From Achromobacter kerstersii (GTDB lineage Bacteria; Pseudomonadota; Gammaproteobacteria; Burkholderiales; Burkholderiaceae_B), in assembly GCF_902859595.1 (NCBI RefSeq), contig NZ_CADIJQ010000007.1:124001-188000 (forward strand): a stretch of 64,000 nt of DNA. Direction: 5' to 3'. Below are positions 45,584-56,856 of the stretch, piece by piece; positions within the stretch are counted from its first letter, which is position 1; each line of letters opens with the position of its first letter. Below the pieces are notes generated by a model. The model made no database searches and had not been told where the DNA came from. It was given only the letters and a program-made list of their open reading frames with translations. The position numbers and the translations under genes were made by a program.

Positions 45584-45628
45584 ATGGATTAATCTACGCA
45601 AATACCGTTTTCGTGTAGAACAATCCAT
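45584..45628. promoter_or_regulatory. Candidate LysR operator: long interrupted inverted repeat
   Basis: Two 16-bp arms (45584-45599 and 45613-45628) read ATGGATTnnTCTACnC and its complement, with only three mismatches, around a 13-bp centre. The repeat lies 26 bp before the LysR start and about 50-90 bp from the divergent AidB-like gene. That is where a LysR-family autoregulator/activator binds. The left arm also contains the small palindrome GATTAATC. Confidence 0.6.
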
Positions 45629-45653
45629 AAAAAATATAGATAAGGGGGAGACC

Positions 45654-46616
45654 ATGGATCTGGACCCGCGCCTGTTGCGCTATTTCATTGCGGTGGCCGA
45701 AGAGCGCCACTTCAGCCGCGCCGCCCACCGCCTGCACATTTCCCAACCGCCGCTCAGCTACGCCATCCGCCAGCTTGAAGACAACGTCGGCGCACGCCTG
45801 CTGGCGCGCACCAGCCGCCATGTCGAGCTCACTGACGCCGGCCACGTGCTGTACCGCGAGGCGCTGACGCTGCTACGGCAAGCCGAAGAGGTGCGCACGC
45901 TGGTGCAGCGCGTGGATGCGGGCCTGCGTGGCCGGCTGCGTATCGGTTTTGTGGGGTCGATGCTGTATCGCGGCTTGCCCGCCTTGTTGAACGCGATGCG
46001 CGCCGAACTGCCGGATGTGGAGCACGTGCTGACCGAGCTGAACTCGCATGAGCAGATCGAGGCCGTGCGGCGGGGCGAGCAGGACCTGGGCTTCATCCAC
46101 GCCAACCCGGTGCCTGACGAAGTGCAGGCGCGTGACCTGATGGCCGAACCCTTCGTCGTTTGCCTGCCGGATTCCCATCCGCTGGCGGGCCGCCAATCGT
46201 TGCGCCTGGCCGAGCTGGCGGGCGACGATTTCGTGTTCTTCGCGCGCGCGGCATCGCCCAGCTATTACGAGACGGTGCTGTCGATGTGCGTGTCAGCGGG
46301 GTTCATGCCGGTGGTGCGGCACGAGGTGCGCCACTGGCTGAGCGTGGCGTCGCTGGTGTCGCAGGGTTTGGGGGTGTCGATCGTGCCGGCGTGCTTGTCG
46401 CGCAGCGGCTTGGCGGGCACGCGCTTCATCACGTTTGAGCACGAGGCGCGCTCGATCAGCCAGGTGATCTGGCCGGCCGAGGCGCGTTCGCCATTGCAGC
46501 ACAAGGCAATGGCGCTGGTCGCAAACCAGTTTCCGTCGGTGGCTGCGGTGGCCGATGCTGCGGCGGCCGATGCTGCGGCGGCCGATGCCGCGGCGCCCGG
46601 TGCGGCGGCCGGCTGA
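45654..46616 (+). CDS. LysR-type transcriptional regulator with Ala-rich repeat tail
   Basis: The 320-residue protein starts MDLDPRLLRYFIAVAEERHF with the helix-turn-helix AAHRLHISQPPLSYAIRQLE, of the BenM/CatR/OccR-like class. The effector domain has RLRIGFVGSMLYRGLPALL, and FVVCLPDSHPLAGRQSLRL follows. GGGGGAG precedes the ATG at 45654, which is chosen over an upstream in-frame start at 45573. It is divergent from the AidB-like/Bug/CoA-transferase operon and probably controls it through the adjacent inverted repeat. The last 25 or so residues are ADAAA repeats beyond the normal domain end. Confidence 0.93.
   Translation: MDLDPRLLRYFIAVAEERHFSRAAHRLHISQPPLSYAIRQLEDNVGARLLARTSRHVELTDAGHVLYREALTLLRQAEEVRTLVQRVDAGLRGRLRIGFVGSMLYRGLPALLNAMRAELPDVEHVLTELNSHEQIEAVRRGEQDLGFIHANPVPDEVQARDLMAEPFVVCLPDSHPLAGRQSLRLAELAGDDFVFFARAASPSYYETVLSMCVSAGFMPVVRHEVRHWLSVASLVSQGLGVSIVPACLSRSGLAGTRFITFEHEARSISQVIWPAEARSPLQHKAMALVANQFPSVAAVADAAAADAAAADAAAPGAAAG
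46551..46595. repeat. 15-bp in-frame tandem repeat at the LysR 3' end
   Basis: Three 15-bp units (46551, 46566, 46581) encode ADAAA three times, followed by a diverged fourth unit ending at the stop. Units one and two are identical. The repeat extends the regulator's C-terminus past the conserved fold. Confidence 0.9.
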
Positions 46617-46619
46617 AGA

Positions 46620-47474
46620 TCAGCGGAAGACGACGGTCTTGTTGCGGTTCAGCAGAATGCGATGTTCCACATGGCTGCGCACGGCGCGCGACAGCACCAG
46701 CGATTCAATGTCGCTGCCGACCTGCGTGAGGTCTTGCGCAGTCATCGTGTGGTCGACGCGTTCGATGTCCTGATCGATGATCGGGCCTTCGTCCAGGTCA
46801 GACGTCACGTAGTGGGCGGTGGCGCCGATGATCTTCACGCCGCGCGCATGTGCCTGGTGATACGGGCGCGCGCCCTTGAAGCTGGGCAGGAAGCTGTGGT
46901 GGATGTTGATGGCGCGGCCATTCAGCGCGCGGCACATGTCCGCCGACAGAATCTGCATGTAGCGGGCCAGCACGACGAGATCCGTGTTGGACTGCTCGAC
47001 GATCTTCAGCACCTGCTTTTCCTGTTCCGCCTTGGTCTCCGCCGTGACGGGCAGGTAGTGGAACGGGATGCCATAGGACGCAGCCAGCGCGGCGTAGTCG
47101 TTGTGGTTCGACACGATAGCGGCCACTTCGGCGTGCAAATGCCCGCTATGCACGCGAAACAGCAGGTCGTTCAGGCAGTGCCCTTGCTTGCTGACCATGA
47201 TCAGCAGGCGTTCCTTGCGGCGCGCGTCATGCAGCTTCAGGTCCATGCCGTAATCAGCGGACAGCGTGTTCAGGCGGCCGCGCAGGTCGTCAGCGGCCAC
47301 GGCGGCCGGCAGGTCGAAGTGCACGCGCAGAAAGAACTGACCCGTTTCCTCGTCGCCGAATTGCTGCGAATCCAGGATGTTGCAACCCAATTCGAACAAC
47401 AGGCCGCTGACGCGGTAGACGATGCCCGTGCGGTCGGGGCAGGACAGGGTCAGGATGTAGTCGTTGTGCTGCAT
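46620..47474 (-). CDS. purU: Formyltetrahydrofolate deformylase
   Basis: The 284-residue enzyme hydrolyses 10-formyl-THF to THF and formate, balancing one-carbon pools and supplying formate. An N-terminal ACT domain (YILTLSCPDRTGIVYRVSG, about 6-85) senses Met/Gly in the E. coli enzyme. The C-terminal formyltransferase-like domain has INIHHSFLPSFKGARPYHQA and IIGATAHYVTSDLDEGPII, holding the conserved Asn-His-Asp triad. The length matches the family. It is convergent with the LysR gene with only 3 bp between stops. It is followed upstream by an FAD oxidase gene in the same direction, 43 bp apart. Confidence 0.95.
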   Translation of the reverse strand: MQHNDYILTLSCPDRTGIVYRVSGLLFELGCNILDSQQFGDEETGQFFLRVHFDLPAAVAADDLRGRLNTLSADYGMDLKLHDARRKERLLIMVSKQGHCLNDLLFRVHSGHLHAEVAAIVSNHNDYAALAASYGIPFHYLPVTAETKAEQEKQVLKIVEQSNTDLVVLARYMQILSADMCRALNGRAINIHHSFLPSFKGARPYHQAHARGVKIIGATAHYVTSDLDEGPIIDQDIERVDHTMTAQDLTQVGSDIESLVLSRAVRSHVEHRILLNRNKTVVFR

Positions 47475-47517
47475 GGTGCGGGAATAGACCGAAGTAAGAA
47501 TGAGGATAGGGGCGGAA

Positions 47518-49148
<1,631 letters not shown>

Positions 49149-49165
49149 GCAATCGTTAAGTCGGG

Positions 49166-49184
49166 CGGGCGCGCAGCGCGCCCG
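49166..49184. terminator. Compact GC palindrome between pdxH and the flavin reductase gene
   Basis: CGGGCGCGC-A-GCGCGCCCG is a perfect odd palindrome filling half of the 39-bp gap between pdxH and the next gene in the same direction. It lacks a T-run, so it may separate the two messages weakly or stabilise an RNA end. Confidence 0.45.
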
Positions 49185-49187
49185 GCA

Positions 49188-49817
49188 TCAAGGCGACAGG
49201 CGTTCGATCTTCCAGGACGAGCCGTCGGCGACATAGCGCAGCCGGTCGTGCAGGCGCGACGGCCTGCCTTGCCAGAATTCGATCGCGGTGGGCTTCAGGC
49301 GGTAACCGCCCCAGTGCGGCGGACGCGGCGGCTCTTCGCCGAAACGTTCGCGGAATTCTTTTTCGCGGGCTTCCAGCGCTTCACGGGTGATGGGTTGGCT
49401 CTGGGGCGAGGCCCAGGCGCCAATGCGGGAACCGGCCGGGCGGCTGTGATAGTAGGCGTCCGATTCCTCGGCCGCGACCTTTTCCACCACGCCTTCGATG
49501 CGGACCTGGCGTTCCAGCGGCTGCCAGAAGAACAGCAGGCTGGCGCGCGGTTCGGCCAGCAGGTCGTGGCCCTTGCGGGATTCGTAGTTGGTGAAGAACG
49601 TGAAACCGCGCTCGTCATAGCCCTTGATCAGGACGATGCGGGCGCTGGGCTGGCCCGAGGCGTCCACCGTAGCCAGGGTCATGGCGTTGGGCTCAGGCAC
49701 CTTGGCGGCCAGCGCTTCGTCGAACCAGCGCGAAAACTGGTCGAACGGCGAGGCGGCGGCCTGGGATTCCAGCAGGACGTTCTTTTCGTAGCTTTGACGC
49801 AGATCAGAGACGGACAT
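49188..49817 (-). CDS. pdxH: Pyridoxamine 5'-phosphate oxidase
   Basis: The 209-residue FMN enzyme oxidises PNP and PMP to pyridoxal 5'-phosphate. [20 protein letters not shown] and [16 protein letters not shown] form the FMN-binding barrel, [14 protein letters not shown] follows, and the PROSITE-type ending [14 protein letters not shown] is intact. Full length and standard start ([13 protein letters not shown]). It is a leftward gene between chaC and the flavin reductase gene; PLP supply has no special link to its neighbours. It belongs to the same split-barrel fold as the flavin reductase that follows. Confidence 0.96.
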   Translation of the reverse strand: MSVSDLRQSYEKNVLLESQAAASPFDQFSRWFDEALAAKVPEPNAMTLATVDASGQPSARIVLIKGYDERGFTFFTNYESRKGHDLLAEPRASLLFFWQPLERQVRIEGVVEKVAAEESDAYYHSRPAGSRIGAWASPQSQPITREALEAREKEFRERFGEEPPRPPHWGGYRLKPTAIEFWQGRPSRLHDRLRYVADGSSWKIERLSP

Positions 49818-49950
49818 GAGGCGTGGGAGTCAGCGTTGATAACAGGGAGTTTATACCGCTTGGGCAATCCCTCCCTTATTGACCCCGCGCAGGTCTCAGG
49901 CAAGTTTCCGCCCGGGAGGGCGGGCCGGGGCTGCGGCGGGGGGCCGCTCC

Positions 49951-50005
49951 CGGGTCATTCATGGGTCATTCTTGGGCTGTTCTTCGGTCGTTCTTCGGCC
50001 ATTTT
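49951..50005. repeat. 11-bp degenerate tandem repeat, five units, after the chaC stop
   Basis: Units at 49951, 49962, 49973, 49984 and 49995 follow the pattern (T/C)(G/C)GG(T/C)C(A/G)TTC(T/A). The array ends 5 bp from the stop codon of the leftward chaC gene, that is, at its immediate 3' side. No terminator hairpin is seen. Confidence 0.75.
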
Positions 50006-50010
50006 CCGAT

Positions 50011-50673
50011 TTATGCGCCTTCTGGCAGCGTGTGCTCGTCGGCTTCCAGCATGCGGGCGATGGCGTCCAGGCGGGCGTCATGGATGCCGGCGGCGCGCAG
50101 CGCCTGGGCGGTTTGGACGACGTAATCGGTGCAGGGGCCGTAGCGGCCCGCGGCGCGGCGCACGATGGCCAGCAGCTCGGCGTCGGGCAGGGCGCGGATG
50201 TAGGCCGGGTTGTCCCGGTTCATGATGAAGACCAGCGCGCGGACGGTGCCGGCGTCGGTGGTGCAATTGATCCAGCGGGGCAGATAGGCGCCGGTGGACA
50301 TCTCGCGTTCCCACAATGCCGGAAAGTAGGTCGGCACCTGGCTGCCCGCCAGACGGTAGACCACGCCCCGGCAGGAGCCCCCGCGGTCCAGGCCGAACAC
50401 CAGGCCCGGGCATTCCGGGGTGCCGCGGTTCACACGAGACCACAGGCACAGCGCCCGGTGATGACCGCGCAAGGTCGCCAGGCGGCGTTCCATGAAATCA
50501 AAGTCAGGGCGCCAGATCAGCGACCCGTATCCATACACCCAGACGTCTTCGCCCGACTGCCAGTGGCGCAGGGCCTCTTCCAGCGATGCCTGCCTTTCCT
50601 CTTGCGTCCACAGACGAAAGGGCAGGCTGGCGCCGGCAATGCCGGGTTCGGGGGGAGAGGACTGCATGTTCAC
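50011..50673 (-). CDS. chaC: Glutathione-specific gamma-glutamylcyclotransferase (ChaC family)
   Basis: The 220-residue cytoplasmic enzyme splits glutathione into 5-oxoproline and Cys-Gly. The signature VWVYGYGSLIWRPDFDF (about 44-60) binds the gamma-glutamyl group, followed by RRLATLRGHHRALCLWS and PGLVFGLDRGGSCRGVVYRL, with the catalytic Glu in PALWEREM. Start MNMQSSPPEP; the second Met two codons on is an alternative. It begins 2 bp after the MFS gene's stop, so the two are probably co-transcribed. With ggt at 38309 the window has both a periplasmic and a cytoplasmic glutathione-degrading enzyme. Confidence 0.94.
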   Translation of the reverse strand: MNMQSSPPEPGIAGASLPFRLWTQEERQASLEEALRHWQSGEDVWVYGYGSLIWRPDFDFMERRLATLRGHHRALCLWSRVNRGTPECPGLVFGLDRGGSCRGVVYRLAGSQVPTYFPALWEREMSTGAYLPRWINCTTDAGTVRALVFIMNRDNPAYIRALPDAELLAIVRRAAGRYGPCTDYVVQTAQALRAAGIHDARLDAIARMLEADEHTLPEGA

Positions 50674-50675
50674 GA

Positions 50676-51884
50676 CTACGGATTCCGTTCAGACTCGAGC
50701 GGGGGGTTGCGATTGGCCCACCCTCCCGCCATTAGGGCCAGCGAATAGGCCCAGAACAACGGGGCAACGCCGATGACCGCACCCAGCGCGCCGAAGGTCA
50801 ACGGCAGAGAAACCTGCGAGCCATTGATCAGCGCCATGCGCAATCCCACGGCTTCGGCCGCACGGCCGGGCGGGGAATGCTGGTGCAAGAGGGATAGCAT
50901 ACTCGGTTGGCAGCACCCCAACGCAAGCCCCAGAATGAACGACAGCACGATCAGGATGCTAACGTCGGTGAACAGCGGGTAAAGCATGAAGTCGATGGCG
51001 GCCGTGGCCATGGCCACCCGCACCAGCGTCCACGACCGCACCCGGCGCATGATCAGCGGCAATACCAGCCGGATGACGAACGTTGCCGCCGCGAACGACG
51101 CAAGAATGACGCCAATGGTGGTGGCCGACAGCCCGATCGCCACGCCAAAGATTGGCACCACGAACAAGTGCGTGTCCCACGCGCCCGACAAAATGGTGTT
51201 GACCATCAGGATGCGGCGCAAGGCGGGGACGGCCAGCAGTTCGGTCACGCGGCGGCGCTGGGCTTCCTTGGCGCCTGACAATTGCGAATCCACGGCCTTC
51301 AATTGGTGACGCAAGGCGTAAAGGCCGATGCCGGAGAGCAGCGGCCCCAGGGCCAGCAGGCCGAAGGCGGTGCGCGTACCCAGATGGTCAATCGCCAGCC
51401 CGGCGATCAGCGGGCCAGAAAACCCCGAACCCGCCAGCGCCAGAGACATGAATGAAAAGTTGCGCAGACGTTGCGCGGGTTCGGCGTGGCCCAGCAAGTC
51501 TTGCGTTGCGACCTGATGCAGCATGAAGCCGATACCGATACAGCACGAGGCAATCAGCAATGCGACTTGCGTTTGCGAGATAAAGGGCAATGCGGTGCCG
51601 ATGGCAACCAATGACGTCCCGATGACGAGCGGACGCACGATGCCGACCCGATCCACCCACCGACCCGCGCGCACCGAAAACAGCATCGGCAGCACCGCGA
51701 ACACCGCGACCAGCGTGCCGACCTTGAACGTGGACAGCCCCATCTGCAACGCGGTCAGCGAGACGGTAATCCGTCCCCCTGTCAGCGCCACGTGATTCAT
51801 CATTGCCAGCAGGCACAGCAGCACCGCCCCGGAAAATTCCGGGGAACTGGAAGGCGAGGAGGGGGATCTGTTGGAGGTAGACAC
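50676..51884 (-). CDS. Major facilitator superfamily transporter
   Basis: The 402-residue protein has about twelve hydrophobic segments with a basic loop between helices six and seven (SQLSGAKEAQRRRVTELL). The MFS loop 2-3 motif appears as SVRAGRWVDRVGIVRPLV (D-R/G-x-x pattern). It probably exports a drug or metabolite. The start is a GTG at 51884 giving MSTSNRSPSSPSSSPEFSG; this Ser/Pro-rich leader is long and a start at the in-frame ATG near MMNHVALTGG is possible. It is co-directional with chaC 2 bp downstream and divergent from the macAB operon across 385 bp. Confidence 0.88.
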   Translation of the reverse strand: MSTSNRSPSSPSSSPEFSGAVLLCLLAMMNHVALTGGRITVSLTALQMGLSTFKVGTLVAVFAVLPMLFSVRAGRWVDRVGIVRPLVIGTSLVAIGTALPFISQTQVALLIASCCIGIGFMLHQVATQDLLGHAEPAQRLRNFSFMSLALAGSGFSGPLIAGLAIDHLGTRTAFGLLALGPLLSGIGLYALRHQLKAVDSQLSGAKEAQRRRVTELLAVPALRRILMVNTILSGAWDTHLFVVPIFGVAIGLSATTIGVILASFAAATFVIRLVLPLIMRRVRSWTLVRVAMATAAIDFMLYPLFTDVSILIVLSFILGLALGCCQPSMLSLLHQHSPPGRAAEAVGLRMALINGSQVSLPLTFGALGAVIGVAPLFWAYSLALMAGGWANRNPPLESERNP

Positions 51885-52269
51885 GGCGTAACTGCGTTCA
51901 TTCTGTGCGGATCATCGGCCTATGTCGAGGCGCGTTTATTTTGCGCTGCGGCAAATTGTTTCAGCGCGTGGCAACAAGATAGGCGCCATCTAGCGGCCAA
52001 GTCGTGCGCTTACGGTGCAAGATGGCGGCGCGTTCGCCGCACGTTCGCGCCATGTGCGGGCGCGGGGTTGCATGCTTGCGCCGATGACGTTGTATCGTTC
52101 TCGCAACGCAACAATTGGCTGGCTGTTTTAAGGCTGGACACCGCTTTACTGTTTTTCACCGTTTCGCCACACATAGGCCATCGTTTGGCCGGCACGCCCG
52201 TTTAGGATGGGCAGCTAAGTTTCGCAATACGGGCGGGGGCTCGCGCCTCGCCGCTTCTTACCAGGTTCA
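51885..52269. promoter_or_regulatory. Divergent region between the MFS gene and the macAB operon
   Basis: These 385 bp are less GC-rich than the flanks and hold no gene with a recognisable product. The short open frames here have no ribosome site or domain. The stretch 52090-52190 has several T-rich blocks (GGCTGTTTTAAGG, CTGTTTTTCACC) that could be promoter elements for macA. I see no clear two-component operator or dyad. Confidence 0.4.
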
Positions 52270-53472
52270 ATGAAAAAGTCCCGCAGCAAGTTCAAGCGTT
52301 ATGCGCTGATCGCCGTCGTCGTTCTGCTAGTGGCCCTGGGCCTGCGCGCCGCCTTCTTCTCGGCGCCGCCGCCGCCCACCTTCGCGGTGGCCGAAGTATC
52401 GCGGGCCAATCTGGAAGACAGCGTGCTGGCCAGCGGCACCATCGACGCCATTGAACGCGTCAGCGTGGGCGCTCAGGCAACCGGCCAGTTGAAGTCCCTG
52501 AAAGTGGAACTGGGCGATCGCGTCAAGAAAGGCCAGCTGGTGGCCGAGATTGATGACCTGACCCAGCAGAACGAATTGCGCAACGCCGAAGCGGCCTTGC
52601 AGACCCGCCGCGCCGAACGCGCCGCCAAGGTCGCCACGTTGAAGCAGGCCGAACTCGCCTTCAAGCGTCAACGCCAGATGCTGGCCGCCGACGCCAGTTC
52701 GCGCGAAGCCTATGAAACCGCCGAAGCCACGCTGGCCGTGACCCGCGCCGAAATCGCGTCGCTGGACGCGCAGATTGCACAGGCCGAGATCCAGGTCGAC
52801 ACGGCTCGCGTCAACCTGGGCTACACGCGCATCGTGTCGCCCATCGACGGCATGGTGGTGGCGGTGGTGACGAAGGAAGGCCAGACGGTGAACTCGATCC
52901 AAAGCGCGCCCACCATCATCAAGGTGGCGCAAGTGGACACGATGACGATCAAGGCGCAAATCTCGGAAGCCGACGTCACCCGCGTGAAGGCCGGCCTGCC
53001 CGTGTACTTCACCATTCTGGGCGAACCTGACCAGCGCTATCACGCGACCTTGCGCGCGGTGGAACCCGCGCCGGACTCCATTCAGAAAGACGACGCGACC
53101 ACGTCGCTGACCTCGTCCAGCAGCTCTTCGACGACGGCCGCCGTCTATTACAACGGCCTGTTCGACGTGCCCAACCCGGACGAAAAGCTGCGCATCTCGA
53201 TGACGGCCCAGGTCTTCATCGTGCTGGGCGAAGCCAAGGATGCGGTGGTGGTACCGGCCTCGGCGCTGGGCAAACGCGGGGAAGACGGCCGCTATGCGGT
53301 GCGCGTGGTTGGCAAAGACAACAAGACCGAGGTGCGCCACGTCAAGATCGGCATGAACAACAACGTGCAGGCGCAGGTGCTGGAAGGACTTGAGGTGGGC
53401 GAGCGCGTCGTGTCGGCGGACTCCGCGCCGGCGGCGGCTGCGACGCAACCCGGCCCGCCGCCGGGAGCCTGA
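52270..53472 (+). CDS. macA: MacA-type periplasmic adaptor (membrane fusion protein)
   Basis: The 400-residue protein links an inner-membrane ABC pump to an outer-membrane channel. One N-terminal membrane segment ([20 protein letters not shown]) is followed by a lipoyl half with [25 protein letters not shown] (cited here in part), a coiled-coil hairpin (about 95-175, heptads rich in Ala/Glu/Arg), the second lipoyl half [19 protein letters not shown], and a beta-barrel region. A Ser/Thr-rich loop [12 protein letters not shown] interrupts the barrel at about 278-290. It is the first gene of macA-macB-outer membrane factor, with 1 bp to macB. Substrates in E. coli include macrolides and enterotoxin. 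Confidence 0.93.
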   Translation: MKKSRSKFKRYALIAVVVLLVALGLRAAFFSAPPPPTFAVAEVSRANLEDSVLASGTIDAIERVSVGAQATGQLKSLKVELGDRVKKGQLVAEIDDLTQQNELRNAEAALQTRRAERAAKVATLKQAELAFKRQRQMLAADASSREAYETAEATLAVTRAEIASLDAQIAQAEIQVDTARVNLGYTRIVSPIDGMVVAVVTKEGQTVNSIQSAPTIIKVAQVDTMTIKAQISEADVTRVKAGLPVYFTILGEPDQRYHATLRAVEPAPDSIQKDDATTSLTSSSSSSTTAAVYYNGLFDVPNPDEKLRISMTAQVFIVLGEAKDAVVVPASALGKRGEDGRYAVRVVGKDNKTEVRHVKIGMNNNVQAQVLEGLEVGERVVSADSAPAAAATQPGPPPGA

Positions 53473-53473
53473 C

Positions 53474-55432
53474 ATGAGCGGGCCGTTGATCTCGCTCTCT
53501 GGTGTGCGCCGAGAGTTTCCCGCGGGCGACCAGACGATTGCCGTCCTGAAGGACATCAACCTGACCATCGAGGCAGGCGAAATGGTGGCCATCGTGGGCG
53601 CGTCCGGCTCGGGCAAGTCCACCTTGATGAACATTCTGGGCTGCCTGGACCGCCCGACCCGCGGCGACTACCAGGTCAGCGGCCGCAGCACGGGCGAGCT
53701 GGACCCGGACGAACTGGCCGAACTGCGCCGCGAGCATTTCGGCTTCATCTTCCAGCGCTATCACCTGTTGTCAGACCTGACCGCGCTGGGCAACGTGGAA
53801 ATGCCGGCCGTCTACGCCGGCAAACGGCGCGAGGCGCGGCTGGACCGCGCCGAAGAACTGCTCAAGCGGCTGGGGCTGGGCGACCGGTCTGAACACCGGC
53901 CCGGCCAGTTGTCGGGCGGCCAGCAGCAGCGCGTGAGTATTGCGCGCGCGCTGATGAACGGCGGCGACATCATCCTGGCCGACGAACCCACCGGCGCGCT
54001 GGACACGCACACGGGCCAGGAAGTGCTGCGCATCCTGGAAGAATTGAACGCGGCCGGCCACACCATCATCATCGTCACGCACGATATGAATGTGGCGCGG
54101 CATGCGCAACGCATCATCGAGATCAGCGACGGCGAAATCGTTGCCGACAAGCGCAACCCCGACGCGCCGCACCGCGAAGTGGTCCGCGATGACGCGCCGC
54201 CCCTGCCCAAGCGGCCGGCCTGGCAGTCGTACCTGGACCGTTGTGGCGAAGCCTTGCGCATGGCGCTGCTGGCGATGAACGCGCACCGGCTGCGCACGTC
54301 GCTGACCATGCTGGGCATCATCATCGGCATCGCCGCGGTGGTGTCGGTGGTGGCGCTGGGCGAAGGCTCGCGGCGCAAGATCCTGGAAGACATCAGCGCC
54401 ATCGGCACCAACACGGTCGAGGTCTTTCCCGGAAAGGACTTCGGCGACGAGAAAGCCGTCAACATCCGCACGCTGGTCGCCGCCGACGCCGACGCGCTGG
54501 CCCGCGAACCCTATGTAGACAGCGTCACCCCCGAAGTGGCCACCAGCAACACGCTGCGCTATCGCAACGTGTCGGTGAACGGGTCGATCCAGGGCGTGGG
54601 CGAACAGTACTTCCGCGTGCGCGCCATCCAGCTTGAAAAAGGCAAGTTCTTCGATGAGACGAGTGTGGTGCGCCGGGCGCAGGAAGTCGTCATCGATGAC
54701 GGCACACGGCGCGCGCTGTTTGGTTCACACACCGAGCCGATCGGGCAGGTGGTGTTCCTGGGGTCGATGCCCGCGCGCGTGATTGGCGTCACGGCGAAGA
54801 AGGAATCTGTCTTTGGCAACAACGAATCGCTGAACGTTTGGATTCCCTACACGACGGCGCTGTCGCGCGTGCTGGGCCAGCAGCATCTGAAGAGCATCAC
54901 GGTGCGTGTCAACGACGCGACGCCGCCCGCCGCCGCCGAGAAGGCCATCGAACGCGTGCTGATGCGGCGCCACGTCGTGAAGGACTTCTTCGTCTTCAAC
55001 ACGGACGCCATCCGCAAGACCATCGAACGCACCACCGCCACGATGACCTTGCTGGTGTCGCTGATTGCGCTGATCTCGCTGATGGTGGGCGGCATTGGCG
55101 TGATGAACATCATGCTGGTGTCCGTGACCGAACGCACTCGCGAGATCGGGGTGCGGATGGCGGTGGGCGCGCGGCGCAGCGACATCATGCAGCAGTTCCT
55201 GATCGAAGCGGTGCTGGTCTGCCTGATAGGCGGGGCGCTGGGCATCATTCTGTCGCTGGCGTTGGGCGTGCTGGTGTCCAAGGCCACGGGCGGCTCGTTC
55301 CAGATGATTTACTCCACGGCATCGATGGTGGCGGCATTCACGTGCTCGACTTTGATCGGTGTGCTTTTTGGTTATTTGCCAGCGCGCAACGCGGCGCGCC
55401 TGGACCCCGTCGAGGCCTTGGCCCGGGAATGA
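53474..55432 (+). CDS. macB: MacB-type ABC transporter (ATPase fused to permease)
   Basis: The 652-residue protein has an N-terminal ATPase (Walker [10 protein letters not shown] near 45, signature [15 protein letters not shown], Walker [13 protein letters not shown]), one membrane helix after about 280, a large periplasmic domain (about 310-525) and three C-terminal helices with [20 protein letters not shown]. That is the MacB plan, and it works as a dimer using mechanotransmission. The ATG at 53474 gives [20 protein letters not shown]. Its stop overlaps a possible start of the outer-membrane factor gene, so the whole pump is one operon. Confidence 0.95.
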   Translation: MSGPLISLSGVRREFPAGDQTIAVLKDINLTIEAGEMVAIVGASGSGKSTLMNILGCLDRPTRGDYQVSGRSTGELDPDELAELRREHFGFIFQRYHLLSDLTALGNVEMPAVYAGKRREARLDRAEELLKRLGLGDRSEHRPGQLSGGQQQRVSIARALMNGGDIILADEPTGALDTHTGQEVLRILEELNAAGHTIIIVTHDMNVARHAQRIIEISDGEIVADKRNPDAPHREVVRDDAPPLPKRPAWQSYLDRCGEALRMALLAMNAHRLRTSLTMLGIIIGIAAVVSVVALGEGSRRKILEDISAIGTNTVEVFPGKDFGDEKAVNIRTLVAADADALAREPYVDSVTPEVATSNTLRYRNVSVNGSIQGVGEQYFRVRAIQLEKGKFFDETSVVRRAQEVVIDDGTRRALFGSHTEPIGQVVFLGSMPARVIGVTAKKESVFGNNESLNVWIPYTTALSRVLGQQHLKSITVRVNDATPPAAAEKAIERVLMRRHVVKDFFVFNTDAIRKTIERTTATMTLLVSLIALISLMVGGIGVMNIMLVSVTERTREIGVRMAVGARRSDIMQQFLIEAVLVCLIGGALGIILSLALGVLVSKATGGSFQMIYSTASMVAAFTCSTLIGVLFGYLPARNAARLDPVEALARE

Positions 55433-55437
55433 GGACG

Positions 55438-56853
55438 ATGAAAGCGGTTTCCCTGATCTGCAAACCCGTTGCCCTGGCGCTGCTGCTGGCGCTGGGCGGT
55501 TGCGGCAGCCTGCTGCGCAGCGACTACGAACCCCCGCTGACGCAGGCGCCCGCGGCGTGGACGTATGGTTCAGCGGCCAACACCAATGCGCCGTTGGCGG
55601 AAGGCGGCGCCTGGTGGCGTAACTTCAATGACCCTGTGCTGGATGGCCTGATCGACGCGGTGCTGGCGCGCAACAACGACCTGGCCGCTGCCGCCATCCG
55701 TGTCCGTCGCGCGCAGTATCAGGCGGGGCTGACCGAAGACAAGCTGATTCCGCAACTGGGCGGCGACGCCAACGTCACGCGCGTTCGCAATCTGTATGGC
55801 GACCGCAGCATCACGCGCACCAACCAAGCCGAGCTGACGGTCAGTTACGAGGTCGATCTGTGGGGCAAGCTGTCCCGCCAGCGCGACGCGGCGCAATGGG
55901 AAGCGCTGGCCACCGAAGAAGACCGCCAGTCGGCGGCGTTGTCCCTGGTGGGCACCACCGCGACCTTGTATTGGCAGACGGCCTTCATCAACCAGCGCAT
56001 CGCCAGCAGCGAAGAGAGCATCGCGTATGCACGCCGCACGCAGGACCTGGTGCGCGCGCAATACGCGGCGGGTGGCGCATCGGCGCTGGAGCTTGCCGAA
56101 GCCGAGCAAACCGTCGCCAGCCAACAAGCCGCGCATACGCTGCTGGTGCAGCAGCGCGTGGAATACACGAACGCGCTGACGATTCTGTTCGATGGCCCGC
56201 CAGACCGCAGCATGGCCGACCCGGCCCGCCTGCCGCAGTACCCGCTGCCCGAAGCGCGCGCGGGCGTTCCGGCTGATCTGCTGGGCCGCCGCCCCGACTT
56301 GCGAGCCGCCGAGTTGCGCTTGCGCGAAGCGTTGGCCACGGTTGACGCGACGCGCGCCAGTTTCTACCCACCCGTGACGCTGACCGGCGCGGTAGGCAGC
56401 GCGAGTCCGACGCTGTCGAACGTGCTGCAAAACCCGATCGCAACGCTGGGCGTAGGCCTGACACTGCCGTTCCTGCAATGGAACCAGATGCAGCTGAACA
56501 TCAAGATCTCGAAGGCAGACTACGAAGAACGCGTCGTCAGCTTCCGGCAGTCGTTGTACCAGGCGATGGCGGACGTGGAGAACGCGCTGTCGAACCGGAC
56601 GCAGCTGTCGTTGCAGGCGGAGCAACTGGCAGTGTCGTTACGGGCGGCGCGGGAAGCGGAACGCTTGTACGAGGTCCGGTATCGGGCGGGCGCGGTGTCG
56701 TTGAAGGACTGGCTGGACGCGCAGGAGAAGCGGCGGACGGCGGAGATTGCGAGGGATGAAAATGGCTTGAATCGGTTGGTGAATCAGGTGACGGTTTACC
56801 GAGCGTTAGGGGGGGATGATTTGGTGGCTCGTGGTGGTGGTGTGGGTTCTTAA
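55438..56853 (+). CDS. NodT-family outer membrane efflux lipoprotein (TolC-like)
   Basis: The 471-residue protein forms the outer-membrane channel for the MacAB pump. A lipoprotein signal (MKAVSLICKPVALALLLALGG) ends at the lipobox Cys in LGGCGS. Two OEP repeats follow, with YEVDLWGKLSRQRDAAQWEA in the first half and GRRPDLRAAELRLREALA then FPFLQWNQM-like coiled segments in the second. It starts at 55438; an alternative ATG three codons upstream (55429) overlaps the macB stop. The last 100 bp before the stop are G-rich. The gene ends only 3 bp before the gene-free repeat island. Confidence 0.92.
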   Translation: MKAVSLICKPVALALLLALGGCGSLLRSDYEPPLTQAPAAWTYGSAANTNAPLAEGGAWWRNFNDPVLDGLIDAVLARNNDLAAAAIRVRRAQYQAGLTEDKLIPQLGGDANVTRVRNLYGDRSITRTNQAELTVSYEVDLWGKLSRQRDAAQWEALATEEDRQSAALSLVGTTATLYWQTAFINQRIASSEESIAYARRTQDLVRAQYAAGGASALELAEAEQTVASQQAAHTLLVQQRVEYTNALTILFDGPPDRSMADPARLPQYPLPEARAGVPADLLGRRPDLRAAELRLREALATVDATRASFYPPVTLTGAVGSASPTLSNVLQNPIATLGVGLTLPFLQWNQMQLNIKISKADYEERVVSFRQSLYQAMADVENALSNRTQLSLQAEQLAVSLRAAREAERLYEVRYRAGAVSLKDWLDAQEKRRTAEIARDENGLNRLVNQVTVYRALGGDDLVARGGGVGS

Positions 56854-56856
56854 GAC

